Notes: a model not told the origin generated them from the sequence alone. A stretch of DNA of 64,000 bases from CALGFI01 sp963786805 (GCA_963786805.1 CAWBAK010000007.1:186001-250000), one strand, 5' to 3'. Shown: positions 8,806 through 18,299, counted from the stretch's first letter. Program-made: numbers and translations.

Positions 8806-11274
8806 TCATCCCCGCAGGCGCTCGCCCTTGGGGTCCCACAGCGGCTCGGACGCAACCTGCGCGGGGAGCCGCTCCCCGAAGTACTCCACCTCCAGCTCGG
8901 TTCCCTCCACGGCGAGCTCGGCCGGCAGGTAGCCGTACGCGATGCACCGGCCGATCGAGTAGCCGTAGCCCGCCGACGTTACGGAACCGACGACGTCGCC
9001 GTTGGCGCGGATCGGCTCCTTGCCCATGACGACGTGCGACGGTTCGTCCAGCGTGATGCAGCTCAGCTTGCGCGCGGGCCCGGCTTCGAGCCTGCGCTCG
9101 AGCGCGTCCTTGCCCTGGAACTCCTTGTCCATCTTCACCGCGAAGCCGAGTCCGGCCTCGAACGGGTCGTACTCCGTGTGGATGTCCTGGCCCCAGAGCC
9201 GGTAGCCCTTCTCGAGCCGGAGCGTGTCGAACGCGCCGAGCCCGGCGGCGACGATCCCGTGCTCCTGCCCGGCTTCCCAGAGCAGTTCCCACGCGCGGTC
9301 GCCCATCGCGAACTGGCCGTAGAGCTCCCAGCCGAGCTCACCGGCGTACGAGATCCGCTGGGCCCAGACGGGACCGACCTCGCCGACGTTCAGGTACTTC
9401 GCGGTCATGTACGGGAAGGCGTCGTTCGTCACGTCCGCGTCGGCCACCACGCGAAGGACCTCGCGCGCCTTCGGTCCCCACAGGCCGAGGGCGAAGAGCG
9501 ATCCGGTGCGCTCGGTGATCGTGACACGCTCGCCGTCGCGGACCTGCGCGCGCAGCCACGCGAGGTCGTGCTGACCCGATCCGCCACCGGTGACCACGCG
9601 GAACAGGCTCTCGCCTTTCCGCGCGATCGTGAGATCGAGCCGGATCCCGCCGCGGGGGGTGAGCGCAGCCGTGTAGACGAGCGAGCCGACCGGTCGGTCG
9701 ATGCGGTTCGCGAACACCCGCTCGAGGAACGCGAGCGCGCCCGGCCCCTCGACGTCGAGCTTCGCGAACGCGGTGATGTCGAACAGCGCGACGTCGGAGC
9801 GCGTCGCGAGGTGCTCGGCGCCCTCGATCGGCGACCAGAGCTTCGCGGCCCAGGCGTCGCGCTCGCGCCACGGGGCGTCCGGGGGCACCAGGCCGGCGTT
9901 CGCCTCGAACCACTGCGGGCGTTCCCATCCCGCGCCGGTGACGAACTCCGCCCCGAGCTCGGCGTGCCGCGCGTAGAACGGGGTCAAACGGAGCTTGCGG
10001 GGTCGGGCCATCTGCTGGCGCGGATGGATGATGTCGTAGACCTCGCGGTACTGCTGCTTCCCGCGTTCGAGGACGTACGGAGGCGTGGTGGCATACGGGT
10101 AGAAGCGGTTCGCGTCGGCCTCGGCGAGGTCGTACGAGGGTTCGCCGAGCGCCATCCACTCCGCCACCTGCCGCCCCATACCGCCGCCGTGGGTCACCCA
10201 CACGGCCTCGCAGATCCAGAAGCCGCGCACCGTGGCGGACTCGCCGACGATGGAACCGGCGTCCGGCGTGAACGAGAACATCCCGTTGATCGAGCGCGAC
10301 GCGTCGTTCGGGCGCATCCGTCCCGCGAGCGGCGGCAGGAGCCGCGCCGCCTCGGCCTCGGCGACGTCGAAGTCCCGCGGCGTCCACGGCATGAGCGACG
10401 GCATCGGTCCCGCCGAGCTCGGATGCCGGAGGTCCGACTGCGCGGTCGCGATCGGCTCGTGGTTGTAGTTGCCGACCGCGTAGTGATCCCCGCGGTGACG
10501 GAAGTACATCGCCATGTCCTGGTGCCGGAGGATCGGGTGCGCGACCTCACGCGTCTCGCCTTCGAGCTCCGGGATCGGGTCGGTCCACACCAGCTGGTGC
10601 TGCACCGCGAGGAGCGGGATCGGCACGCCGGCCATCGCGGCGACGGTCGGACCCCAGATCCCCGCGCACATCAGCACGCGCTCGCACTCCACATCGCCCC
10701 GGTCGGTCTGCACAGCGTGCACGCGACCGTCCCGGATATCGAAACCCGTGACGGTCACGCCGCCTTCGAACGCGATGCCCTTGGCCTCCGCGTTCCGCGC
10801 CAGCGCCGCCGCCAGTCGGACGCCGTTCGCGATCCCGTCGCTCGGCACGTGGTACGCCCCCAGGATCGTCGAGGGGTCAAGGAGCGGGATCTTCTCCACC
10901 GTCTCGGCCGGCGTGAGGAGCTCGGTGCCGTCGAGCCCGTACGAGCGCGCGAAGCCCTGCCGGCGCTTGAGCTCGTGCATGCGCTCGGGAGTCGTCGCCA
11001 CCTCGATGCCGCCGACGCCGTACCACCCCGGCTCGCCGCCCTCCTCGAGCCTCGCGTAGAGCGCGACCGTGTCCTGCGCGATCCGGCACATCGTTCGCGA
11101 GCCGTTCGTCTGGAACACGAGGCCCGGGGCGTGCGAGGTGGACCCGCCGGTCTCGAACAGCGGTCCTTGGTCGATCACCAGGACGTCGGTGACCCCGAGC
11201 TCGGCGAGGTGATACGCCGCGCTCGCTCCGACGATCCCGGCGCCGATGACGACGGTCTGGGCCCGGTCCCGCAT
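8806..11274 (-). CDS. Dimethylglycine dehydrogenase/oxidase-like FAD protein
   Basis: An 822-residue two-part enzyme. Residues 1-400 form a DAO-type FAD domain with VVIGAGIVGASAAYHL near the N-terminus and His48 in STSHAPGLVFQ, the probable covalent FAD site by comparison with dimethylglycine oxidase. A linking FAO_M domain follows, then an aminomethyltransferase (GcvT) domain from about residue 430 to the C-terminus, with SYAGELGWELYGQF and LRLEKGYRLWGQDI. The family converts dimethylglycine to sarcosine and passes the one-carbon unit to tetrahydrofolate. The length matches. The ATG at 11274 begins MRDRAQTVVIG. Upstream lies an MFS carrier and downstream a DmdA-like methyltransferase. Confidence 0.9.
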   Translation of the reverse strand: MRDRAQTVVIGAGIVGASAAYHLAELGVTDVLVIDQGPLFETGGSTSHAPGLVFQTNGSRTMCRIAQDTVALYARLEEGGEPGWYGVGGIEVATTPERMHELKRRQGFARSYGLDGTELLTPAETVEKIPLLDPSTILGAYHVPSDGIANGVRLAAALARNAEAKGIAFEGGVTVTGFDIRDGRVHAVQTDRGDVECERVLMCAGIWGPTVAAMAGVPIPLLAVQHQLVWTDPIPELEGETREVAHPILRHQDMAMYFRHRGDHYAVGNYNHEPIATAQSDLRHPSSAGPMPSLMPWTPRDFDVAEAEAARLLPPLAGRMRPNDASRSINGMFSFTPDAGSIVGESATVRGFWICEAVWVTHGGGMGRQVAEWMALGEPSYDLAEADANRFYPYATTPPYVLERGKQQYREVYDIIHPRQQMARPRKLRLTPFYARHAELGAEFVTGAGWERPQWFEANAGLVPPDAPWRERDAWAAKLWSPIEGAEHLATRSDVALFDITAFAKLDVEGPGALAFLERVFANRIDRPVGSLVYTAALTPRGGIRLDLTIARKGESLFRVVTGGGSGQHDLAWLRAQVRDGERVTITERTGSLFALGLWGPKAREVLRVVADADVTNDAFPYMTAKYLNVGEVGPVWAQRISYAGELGWELYGQFAMGDRAWELLWEAGQEHGIVAAGLGAFDTLRLEKGYRLWGQDIHTEYDPFEAGLGFAVKMDKEFQGKDALERRLEAGPARKLSCITLDEPSHVVMGKEPIRANGDVVGSVTSAGYGYSIGRCIAYGYLPAELAVEGTELEVEYFGERLPAQVASEPLWDPKGERLRG

Positions 11275-11341
11275 CACGTGCGACGGATGTTCCGCCAACC
11301 GGTGTTGCGGCGACAACCTGGGGATGGCGAGAGACGCAACA

Positions 11342-12481
11342 TCACGCGGGCGGGGCCGCGGCCGATCGCGGAAGCAGGGCCATGACCAAGAGCCCCGCAG
11401 CGAGCGGCACCAGACCGATCCATGCGAACCCAAGGGTCTCGGCGACCACACCGCCCAACAGCGGGCCGGCCAGGTAGCCGACGATGCCGATCTGCGACCA
11501 CACCACCATCGCCGTCACGCTCCGCTCCGGAGGCACGGTGCGAAGCAGCACCCCGACGGACCCGGTCTCGCCGAAGCCAACGCCAACCCCCGCCACCGCG
11601 AGCGCCCCGAACCACGCGAGCGGGCTCTCCCACAGGCCCGCGAACGCCACCCCCGACACCACGAGCACCACCGCGAGGACGAGGGAACTCCTCGCCGGGA
11701 AGCGCGCGCCGACGATCGATCCCATCGCATGGATCACGGCGACGCCGATGAACAGCGTGGCGATCCCTCGTTGCCCAAGGCGGCTCCCGAGGTGAAGCGG
11801 CAGCACACCGTCGATGACGCCCAGCGCGAGCACGGCGAAGGCGATGCCCACCGCCGCGGCCGCGAACCCCGGCGACCTGAGGGCGGATCGGTCCGCACGG
11901 AAGGATCGGCGTTCGGGGGGTGGTCCCATCGCGAGCACGGCGATGGCGCCGGCGAGCGCGAGCAGCAGGTACGCCGCGAACGGAGCGCGGATCCCTCCGA
12001 TCGCCCCGAAGGCCGGACCCAGCAGCGAACCTGCGGAGTACGCCGCGAACACGCGGCTCATGCACCGGTACTCCGAGCCCGGCCAGCGTTCGAGCGTGGA
12101 GTACGCGATGCCCATCCAAAGCCCGCCGGAGCCGATGCCCATCACGAGCCGGCCGAGGAAGAAGAAACCGAGCTCGTCGGTGAGGACGAAGGGCAACGTT
12201 CCCGCCGCCAAAACGATCGCCGACACCACGAGCAGCGATTCCGCGCTCCGGCGTTGGATCCATCGTCCTCCGATCGGGAACCCGATGACGATGATCCCGA
12301 GCGGGAAGGTCGCGGCGAGCGCTCCGATCGTGGCCGGCCCGGCACCCGACCCGCGCGCGATCTCCGGCAGGACCGGCGCGATGACGCTGTAGCCGGCGGC
12401 GTCGAGGGCGGAGAGCCCGAGGATCAGCGGATAGGCGACCGACCGTGACGGCGAGCGGGTCGGTCCTGCGAGCCGACTCAC
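11342..12481 (-). CDS. MFS transporter
   Basis: A 379-residue major facilitator superfamily carrier with about 11-12 hydrophobic segments, starting with LILGLSALDAAGYSVIAPVL. The loop after helix 2 (GFPIGGRWIQRRSAE) resembles the MFS signature, and a polar central loop (PPPERRSFRADRSALRS) separates the halves. The GTG at 12481 overlaps the stop of the upstream aldehyde dehydrogenase by four bases (GTGA), which indicates translational coupling. The substrate is unknown; the neighbours suggest a methylated amine or its breakdown product. Confidence 0.85.
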   Translation of the reverse strand: MSRLAGPTRSPSRSVAYPLILGLSALDAAGYSVIAPVLPEIARGSGAGPATIGALAATFPLGIIVIGFPIGGRWIQRRSAESLLVVSAIVLAAGTLPFVLTDELGFFFLGRLVMGIGSGGLWMGIAYSTLERWPGSEYRCMSRVFAAYSAGSLLGPAFGAIGGIRAPFAAYLLLALAGAIAVLAMGPPPERRSFRADRSALRSPGFAAAAVGIAFAVLALGVIDGVLPLHLGSRLGQRGIATLFIGVAVIHAMGSIVGARFPARSSLVLAVVLVVSGVAFAGLWESPLAWFGALAVAGVGVGFGETGSVGVLLRTVPPERSVTAMVVWSQIGIVGYLAGPLLGGVVAETLGFAWIGLVPLAAGLLVMALLPRSAAAPPA

Positions 12482-13926
12482 CCGAGGTCGATGACGATGG
12501 TCTTGAGCTCGGTCAGCCGCTCCATCGAGAAGCGGCCCCCGACGCGCCCGACCCCGCTCTGCGAGCCCGCCCGGCCGCCGAACGGCAGGTGGGACTCCCA
12601 GTAGTTCGTCCCGTCGTTCACGTTCACCCAGCCGGTCCGGACGGCCTCGGCGAACCGCAACCCGCGACGCAGGTCCCTCGTGAAGATCGCGGAGAGCAGA
12701 CCGTAGGGCGACCCGTCGACGAGCGCGATCGCTTCGGCTTCGCTCTCGATCGTCGTCACGGGGACGACCGGCCCGAACGTCTCCTCGCGGGCGATCTCCA
12801 TCTCGTCGGTCACGCCATCGAGCACCGTCGGCTCGAAGAACAGGTCGCTCCCGTGCTGCGGCGCCCGTTTGCCGCCGGCGACGACGGAGGCGCCGCGTTC
12901 GAGCGCCTCGGTCACGTGTCGTTCGGTCTTGGCCGCCGTCGGTTCGTTGTTGACCGGCCCCATCGTCGTGGTGTCGTCGAACGGGTCGCCGAGGTGGATC
13001 CGTTCGGCGATCGCGGCGGACAGTTGCGAGAGGTACTCGTCCTTCACGTCGCGGTGAACGAGGAACCGCTCTCCTGCCGTGCAGCTCTGTCCGGCGTTCA
13101 GGAACGACGCGACGAGGGTGGCGTCGACCGCCTTGTCGAGGTCGGCGTCCTCCAGGATGACGAGTGGCCCGTTGCCACCCATCTCGAGCAGGAGCTCCTT
13201 GCCGGCGGCGCGCTGGGCGACGGTGTGCCCGGTCGCGATGGACCCGATGAACCCGACCGCTTGCGTCCCGGGGTTCGCGGCGATCTCGTCGCCGACCACG
13301 GGGCCCGGCCCGGTGACCATGTTGACGACGCCCGGGGGCAGGTCCGCCGCCTCCAGGCACTCGGCGAAGCGCGCCGCGCAGACCGACGTGGTCGGCGCGG
13401 GCGCCCACACGACGGCGTTCCCGTATGCGATGGCGGGGGCGAGGATCTCGCCGGGCATGGTGTACGGCCAGTTCCACGGGCTGATGAGCGAGACGACACC
13501 ACGCGGAACCCGCTGCAGCAGGACGCGCTTGTTCGCGTCGATCGAGGGCGGCATGAGCCCCTCCATCCGGGTGGCGTCGGCCGCCGCCATGTCGAAGTAG
13601 GCGATGAGCTCCTCGACCTCGTCGTAGGCCTCGGCCTTCTTCGGCTTGCCCTGGTCGAGGGTGAGGATGTGCGCGAGGTCCTCGCGTCGTTCGTCGATCG
13701 CCTCGGCCACGCGGCGCATCGCGGCCGCCCGGTCGAACGCGGAGCGCGCGGCCCACGCGGGCCACGCCGCCTGCGCGGCCGCGATCGCCCTCTGAGCATC
13801 GGCGCGCGTGCCCTCGGGGACGGTGCCGAACACCTCACCGGTCGAGGGACTCGTCGCCTCGAACGTCGCCGCGCCCTCGGCGTCGACCCACTCGCCGCCG
13901 ATCCACATCCGAACGTGCTCGCTCAT
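12478..13926 (-). CDS. NAD(P)-dependent aldehyde dehydrogenase
   Basis: A full-length 482-residue aldehyde dehydrogenase. The nucleotide-binding part includes SPWNWPYTMPGEILAPA; the general base is the glutamate of ELLLEMGGNGP, and the nucleophile is the cysteine of NAGQSCTAGERF. C-terminal elements EETFGPVVPV and LPFGGRAGSQSGVGR are intact. It heads a two-gene unit with the MFS carrier and lies between dimethylglycine dehydrogenase and the betaine ABC importer. Betaine aldehyde is a possible substrate, but a second aldehyde dehydrogenase at 25.5-27 kb resembles the betaine/aminobutyraldehyde type more, so the substrate is open. Confidence 0.88.
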   Translation of the reverse strand: MSEHVRMWIGGEWVDAEGAATFEATSPSTGEVFGTVPEGTRADAQRAIAAAQAAWPAWAARSAFDRAAAMRRVAEAIDERREDLAHILTLDQGKPKKAEAYDEVEELIAYFDMAAADATRMEGLMPPSIDANKRVLLQRVPRGVVSLISPWNWPYTMPGEILAPAIAYGNAVVWAPAPTTSVCAARFAECLEAADLPPGVVNMVTGPGPVVGDEIAANPGTQAVGFIGSIATGHTVAQRAAGKELLLEMGGNGPLVILEDADLDKAVDATLVASFLNAGQSCTAGERFLVHRDVKDEYLSQLSAAIAERIHLGDPFDDTTTMGPVNNEPTAAKTERHVTEALERGASVVAGGKRAPQHGSDLFFEPTVLDGVTDEMEIAREETFGPVVPVTTIESEAEAIALVDGSPYGLLSAIFTRDLRRGLRFAEAVRTGWVNVNDGTNYWESHLPFGGRAGSQSGVGRVGGRFSMERLTELKTIVIDLG

Positions 13927-13987
13927 CGCGTTCCATCTTCCCTCGCCGGCCGACCCGCCGCTCGATCCCTCGCTCCAACCAGACGCA

Positions 13988-14018
13988 GAGCGGAGGCGGT
14001 CACCGACCGCCTCCGCTC
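13988..14018 (-). terminator. Hairpin terminator after the betaine importer operon
   Basis: A perfect 13-bp stem (arms 13988-14000 and 14006-14018, GAGCGGAGGCGGT and its complement) with a CACCG loop lies 22 bases past the stop of the binding-protein gene. There is no long T run, as is usual in high-GC actinobacteria. Confidence 0.7.
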
Positions 14019-14040
14019 GCCATCGTCGGTGCCCGTTCGG

Positions 14041-15063
14041 TCAGCCTGCCGCAAGTCCCGCGTCGACCCACGGCTGCCAAACCTCGGGGTGCGCGTCGAT
14101 CCATGTCTGTGCTGCCTCGTCGCCGTCGATGCCATTGCTGATGTCTAGGCCGATCGAGTTCTGGTCCTCGTTCGTGTACTGCATCGCCGAGAGGAGCGCG
14201 AACGCCGCCGGGGCGCGCGATTCGAGATCCGCGTTGAACGCCTTGTAGAGCACGTCCTCGGGGTACGCGCACGCGTACGCGTCCACGTCGCCGGCCGCCG
14301 CCTCCTCACACGCTGCGCTGACCTCGGGCAGCTCGATCATCGTGAGGTCGTACTTCGATTGCGCCCAATGCGGCGTCCAGAAGTAGAACAGGAACGGGTC
14401 CTGGTTCTCGTACGCGCTGTCGAGCGCCGTGAGCTGCGCAGCTTCCGAGCCCGCGTAGACGACCTGGAGGTCCAAGCCGAGGTTGTCGGCGATCGCCTGG
14501 TCGAACGTCACGAAGCTCGGGTCCCCGTCGAGGAGCTGACCCGAGTCCCCCGTCTCCGAGGTGGCGAACATCGATTCGTTCCCCTTCAGACCTTCGAACG
14601 TCGCCAGGTCGGGGTTCTCCTCGACGAGGTATGTCGGGACCCACCACCCGATCTGGCCGATCACGCCGATCTCTCCGCCGTCCACGACTCCGGCCTCGTT
14701 CTCGATGTACTGCTTGTAGTCCTTCGCGTGACCCGACGGCCAGATCTCGAGCGTCGCGTCGATGTCGCCGGCGGCGATCGCCGGGAACTGCTCGAACTCG
14801 TCGATGTCGACGAGCTCGACCGTGTAGCCGAGCTTGTCCTCGAGCAGGACCTTCGCGACGTGCGCGTTCGCCGCGGCACCTACCCAGGCGTTGACCGCGA
14901 TCGTGACCGTGGTATCGCTGTTGTCCGGGACCTCGGTCGAGCCGGTCTCACCGGAACCGGTCTCACCGCCGCCGCCATCGTCCACGTCGCCACAGGCCGC
15001 CGCGACGAGTCCGAGAAGCGTCAGCCCTACGAACAGTCGCACCCACCATCGAGACTTCCTCAT
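14041..15063 (-). CDS. Glycine betaine/choline ABC transporter, substrate-binding lipoprotein
   Basis: A 340-residue OpuAC-type binding protein. It has a lipoprotein signal peptide ending LLGLVAAAC, then a Gly/Ser/Thr-rich tether, then the mature domain from about residue 50. Aromatic motifs fit a quaternary-amine cage: NAWVGAAANAHVAKVLL, LEIWPSGHAKDY, GWWVPTYL and FYFWTPHWAQ. The ATG at 15063 overlaps the permease stop (ATGA) and follows a GGGGGA ribosome-binding site. It is the last gene of the ATPase-permease-binding protein operon. Betaine is the likeliest ligand; choline or proline betaine are possible. Confidence 0.9.
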   Translation of the reverse strand: MRKSRWWVRLFVGLTLLGLVAAACGDVDDGGGGETGSGETGSTEVPDNSDTTVTIAVNAWVGAAANAHVAKVLLEDKLGYTVELVDIDEFEQFPAIAAGDIDATLEIWPSGHAKDYKQYIENEAGVVDGGEIGVIGQIGWWVPTYLVEENPDLATFEGLKGNESMFATSETGDSGQLLDGDPSFVTFDQAIADNLGLDLQVVYAGSEAAQLTALDSAYENQDPFLFYFWTPHWAQSKYDLTMIELPEVSAACEEAAAGDVDAYACAYPEDVLYKAFNADLESRAPAAFALLSAMQYTNEDQNSIGLDISNGIDGDEAAQTWIDAHPEVWQPWVDAGLAAG

Positions 15064-17153
15064 CGATCCCCCTTCCCCTGACTTCCGCCAGAGATCCCGT
15101 TCCCGTTGTGGTCTACGTTCGAGCCGACCGCGATGGCTCGAACCCGCGGCCACCACCCGCCCACGATCCCGACCGGGCCGCGCATCGACCGCCGCTCCAT
15201 GCCGTACGCCTGGGTCACGCGGTCGATCACGATCGCGAGCAGCAGGATCGAGACACCGGCGACGACCCCACGACCGATCTCCGAGCGCGTGAGGCCCGCG
15301 ACGGCCTCGAACCCGAGCCCGCCGCCACCGATCAGGCCGGCGATGATCACGACCGACAGGGCCATCATGATCATCTGGTTGATCCCGAGCAGGATCGACG
15401 GGCGCGCGAGCGGGAGCTGCACCTTCCGCAGGATCTGCCACCGCGTCGACCCGTACGACTCCGCCGCTTCGACGACTTCCTTCGGCACCTGCCGGATCCC
15501 CAGGTCGGTCAGGCGAACACACGGCGGCAGCGCGTAGATCACGGACGCGATGACGCCGGGCACGCGACCCACGGTGAACAGGGCGATCACCGGCACGAGG
15601 TACACGAACGCCGGCATCGTCTGCATCGCGTCGAGTACCGGCTTCATCGCCTGTTGCGCGCGATCGCTGAGCGCCGACCAGATCCCGAGCGGGATCGCGA
15701 TCACGACGGAGATCGCCACCGCGACGAGCACCTGGCTGAGCGTGTCCATCGCCTGTTCCCACATCCCGAGCGTCCCCAGCGCGAACACACACGCGATGCA
15801 GAAGAGCCCGAGCCGCACCCGTCCGGACGCGCGCCAGGCGAGCACGCCCACGCCGATCGCGAGCAGCCACCACGGCTCTTCCTGCAACACGCTGCGGATC
15901 GGGTCGAGCGCGAACTTGATGACGCCGTGGCTGATCGCGCCGGTCACTCCGGAGAACGTGTCCTTCATCCACTCGACGGTTGCGTTCGTCGGGTCCTCGA
16001 CGGAGAAGGTCCACTCGGACGGGAAGTTCTGCTGGCGGACGACCTCCCGGCCCACCAGGACAGCGAGGGCGGTGACGACCGCGGCGCCGATGAACACCTG
16101 GCCCCGGGAGAACGTCCGGCCGAGGATCCGGATCTCGGGGGTGCGTCGTTTCCGCTCGCGGACGCTCCACCCGTAGCTCACGCGGTCGAGCACGATCGCC
16201 ATCACGACGATCGCGATGCCACCGTTCAGCGATTCGCCGACGTTCAGCGAGCGAAGACCGTTCAGCACCTCACGGCCGAGGCCGCCGGCGCCGACGATGG
16301 CCGCGATCACGACCATGCCGAGCGCCATCATGATCGTCTGGTTGACGCCGAGCATGATCGACGGCTTCGCCATCGGGAGCTGCACCTTGCGCAGCGTCTG
16401 GCGATTCGTCGATCCGAACGAGCCCGCGACCTCGATCGCGGTCACCGGCACTCCCCGGACCCCGAGGCTGGTGAGCCGCACGGCCGGCGGGAGGGCGAAG
16501 ATCACGGTTGCGATCAGCGCCGTCGGCGTCCTGATGCCGAAGAAGAGAACGAGCGGGAGCAGGTACGAGTAGGCGGGGATCGTCTGTGCGGCGTCCAGGA
16601 ACGGCCGCAGGAACCGCTCCGCGCGATCGCGGCGGCCGGCCCAGATGCCGAGTGGGATCCCGATCGCCAAGGTCACCGAGACCGAGATGATCATCAGCGC
16701 CAGCGTCTCCATGCTCCGTTCCCAAAGGTCGAGCGCGCCCATCACCGTGAACCCCAGCGCCGCCAGGACCGCCATACGCCACCCCGCCAGGGCACCGGCG
16801 ATCGCCGCCGCGGCCACGATCACGCCGAGGAACGTCATGCGGAGGAGCCCGTTGGTCACGCCTTCGTAGAGCGCGTTCAAGCCGTCCTTGATCGGGTTGA
16901 GGAGCAGCGTGTACAAGGGATGCGAGGATTGGTTGTCGATCGACCACAGTTGCACGCGATCGAAGACGTGGTTGAAGTCGACCGTGAGGCCCTCGGGGAA
17001 GCCGCCGGAAAGCTGCAGCCCCACGAGACCGACGACGGCGATCCCGAGCAGCCACAGGAGACGGCCACGCCAGGGCGACGCCGGTTGGTGATGGACCCCG
17101 AGCGGGAGCGACCCCTGGACGACCTCCGGCTCACGGACCGGCGCGATCGCCAC
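15060..17153 (-). CDS. Betaine ABC transporter permease, two permease domains fused in tandem
   Basis: A 697-residue ProW/OpuAB-type permease about twice the usual length. Two complete BPD_transp_1 domains are visible: the first around residues 150-330 (FLDAAQTIPAYSYLLPLVLF, FALPPAVRLTSLGVRGVP, GSTNRQTLRKVQLPMAKPS) and the second around 500-650 (VLDAMQTMPAFVYLVPVIAL, YALPPCVRLTDLGIRQVP, GSTRWQILRKVQLPLARPS). Each is preceded by its own N-terminal hydrophobic and extracytoplasmic segment. One polypeptide therefore probably replaces the permease dimer. The GTG at 17153 overlaps the ATPase stop by one base (TAGTG), and the stop overlaps the binding-protein start. Confidence 0.88.
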   Translation of the reverse strand: MAIAPVREPEVVQGSLPLGVHHQPASPWRGRLLWLLGIAVVGLVGLQLSGGFPEGLTVDFNHVFDRVQLWSIDNQSSHPLYTLLLNPIKDGLNALYEGVTNGLLRMTFLGVIVAAAAIAGALAGWRMAVLAALGFTVMGALDLWERSMETLALMIISVSVTLAIGIPLGIWAGRRDRAERFLRPFLDAAQTIPAYSYLLPLVLFFGIRTPTALIATVIFALPPAVRLTSLGVRGVPVTAIEVAGSFGSTNRQTLRKVQLPMAKPSIMLGVNQTIMMALGMVVIAAIVGAGGLGREVLNGLRSLNVGESLNGGIAIVVMAIVLDRVSYGWSVRERKRRTPEIRILGRTFSRGQVFIGAAVVTALAVLVGREVVRQQNFPSEWTFSVEDPTNATVEWMKDTFSGVTGAISHGVIKFALDPIRSVLQEEPWWLLAIGVGVLAWRASGRVRLGLFCIACVFALGTLGMWEQAMDTLSQVLVAVAISVVIAIPLGIWSALSDRAQQAMKPVLDAMQTMPAFVYLVPVIALFTVGRVPGVIASVIYALPPCVRLTDLGIRQVPKEVVEAAESYGSTRWQILRKVQLPLARPSILLGINQMIMMALSVVIIAGLIGGGGLGFEAVAGLTRSEIGRGVVAGVSILLLAIVIDRVTQAYGMERRSMRGPVGIVGGWWPRVRAIAVGSNVDHNGNGISGGSQGKGDR

Positions 17154-18187
17154 TAGCGAGCCTCGATGAGCGCGCCCATGACGGCCGCGCGGTCGACGAC
17201 GCCGAGCACCTCTCCACCGTCGACGACCCGGATGACGCGATCTCCGTCCGCGACCATCGGGATGAGGTCCTGAACGACCGTGGTCGGAGCGACGGCCGGA
17301 CCGTCGGCCGAGCTCCCGTCCACCGGCCTCATGATCGAGCGCGCCGTCAGCACGTGTGCGCGGGGCACGTCGCGCGTGAAGTCGGCGACGTAGTCGTTGG
17401 CCGGCCGCGCGACAACCTCCTCCGGCGTACCGACCTGGACGAACTGCCCGTCCTTCATGATCGCGATCCGGTCGCCGAGCTTGAGCGCCTCCAAGAGGTC
17501 GTGCGTGATGAAGATCATCGTCTTCTGCACCTCGCGCTGCAGACGGACGACCTCGTCCTGCATGTCGCGACGGATCAGCGGGTCGAGCGCGCTGAACGGC
17601 TCGTCGAACAGCATGATCTGGGGTTCCGTCGCGAGGGCACGCGCCAGCCCGACGCGTTGCTGCATCCCGCCGGAGAGCTCGTCGGGGTAGCGATCGCCCC
17701 AACCACCCAGTCCGACCGTGTCGAGCACCTCGGCCGCCTTGCGGGACCGCTCCTCCTTCTCGACTCCGCGGATCTCGAGTCCGTAGGCGACGTTCTCGAC
17801 GATGCGCCGGTGCGGGAAGAGCCCGAAGTGCTGGAACACCATGCTGATCTTCTTGCGGCGGACCTCTCGCAGCCGTTCGGCCGAGAGCTGGAGCACGTCC
17901 TCGCCGTCGATCAGGACCTGGCCGGCGGTGGGATCGTGCAGCCGGTTGATCATCCGGACCAGCGTCGACTTGCCCGAACCCGACAGGCCCATGACGACGA
18001 ACACCTCGCCGGGCGCGACGTCGAACGAGACGTCGCGCACGGCGGCGACGCACCCGGTCTTCTCGAGCAGCTCGGCGCGCGGCAGATCGGCGTCGGGGGA
18101 GCCGATGATCTTCGCCGCGTTCGGGCCGTAGACCTTCCAGACACCGCGGCAGGAAACGGTCGGTTCTGCCGCGACCTGGTCGGTCAT
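17153..18187 (-). CDS. Glycine betaine ABC transporter ATP-binding protein (ProV/OpuAA type)
   Basis: A 344-residue ATPase for the adjacent permease. It has Walker A GLSGSGKST, Q-loop VFQHFGLFPHR, signature LSGGMQQR, Walker B IMLFDEPFSALDPL and the H-loop histidine in IFITHDLLEA. As in ProV, an insertion precedes the first strand (VYGPNAAKIIGSPDADL), and a CBS-like region (about residues 285-344) follows the ATPase core; in OpuA the CBS pair senses ionic strength. It is the first gene of the importer operon and is transcribed away from the GMC oxidoreductase gene. Confidence 0.9.
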   Translation of the reverse strand: MTDQVAAEPTVSCRGVWKVYGPNAAKIIGSPDADLPRAELLEKTGCVAAVRDVSFDVAPGEVFVVMGLSGSGKSTLVRMINRLHDPTAGQVLIDGEDVLQLSAERLREVRRKKISMVFQHFGLFPHRRIVENVAYGLEIRGVEKEERSRKAAEVLDTVGLGGWGDRYPDELSGGMQQRVGLARALATEPQIMLFDEPFSALDPLIRRDMQDEVVRLQREVQKTMIFITHDLLEALKLGDRIAIMKDGQFVQVGTPEEVVARPANDYVADFTRDVPRAHVLTARSIMRPVDGSSADGPAVAPTTVVQDLIPMVADGDRVIRVVDGGEVLGVVDRAAVMGALIEAR

Positions 18188-18299
18188 CCCCTCACCTCTC
18201 CCCATGGGAACCACGACTCGGCCGAGCCGGCACGTGCCGCTTCCGTGCTGGTGGGAACGGACGCATCTTCGGCGTCTCGCCCCGATGGCGCAAGGCAGC

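Noticed and set aside
6716..8932. Long open frame on the plus strand opposite the DmdA-like gene
   Set aside because: It is Arg/Asp-rich without family motifs and lies opposite a well-conserved gene; high GC removes stops from shadow frames.
9034..11385. Open frame of about 780 codons opposite the dimethylglycine dehydrogenase gene
   Set aside because: Antisense shadow; composition is low-complexity and no domain is recognisable.
11246..12448. Open frame of about 400 codons opposite the MFS gene
   Set aside because: Charged, repetitive composition typical of a shadow; the MFS membrane pattern is on the other strand.
15108..17156. Open frame of about 680 codons opposite the fused permease
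   Set aside because: Antisense shadow; the other strand carries two clear permease domains.
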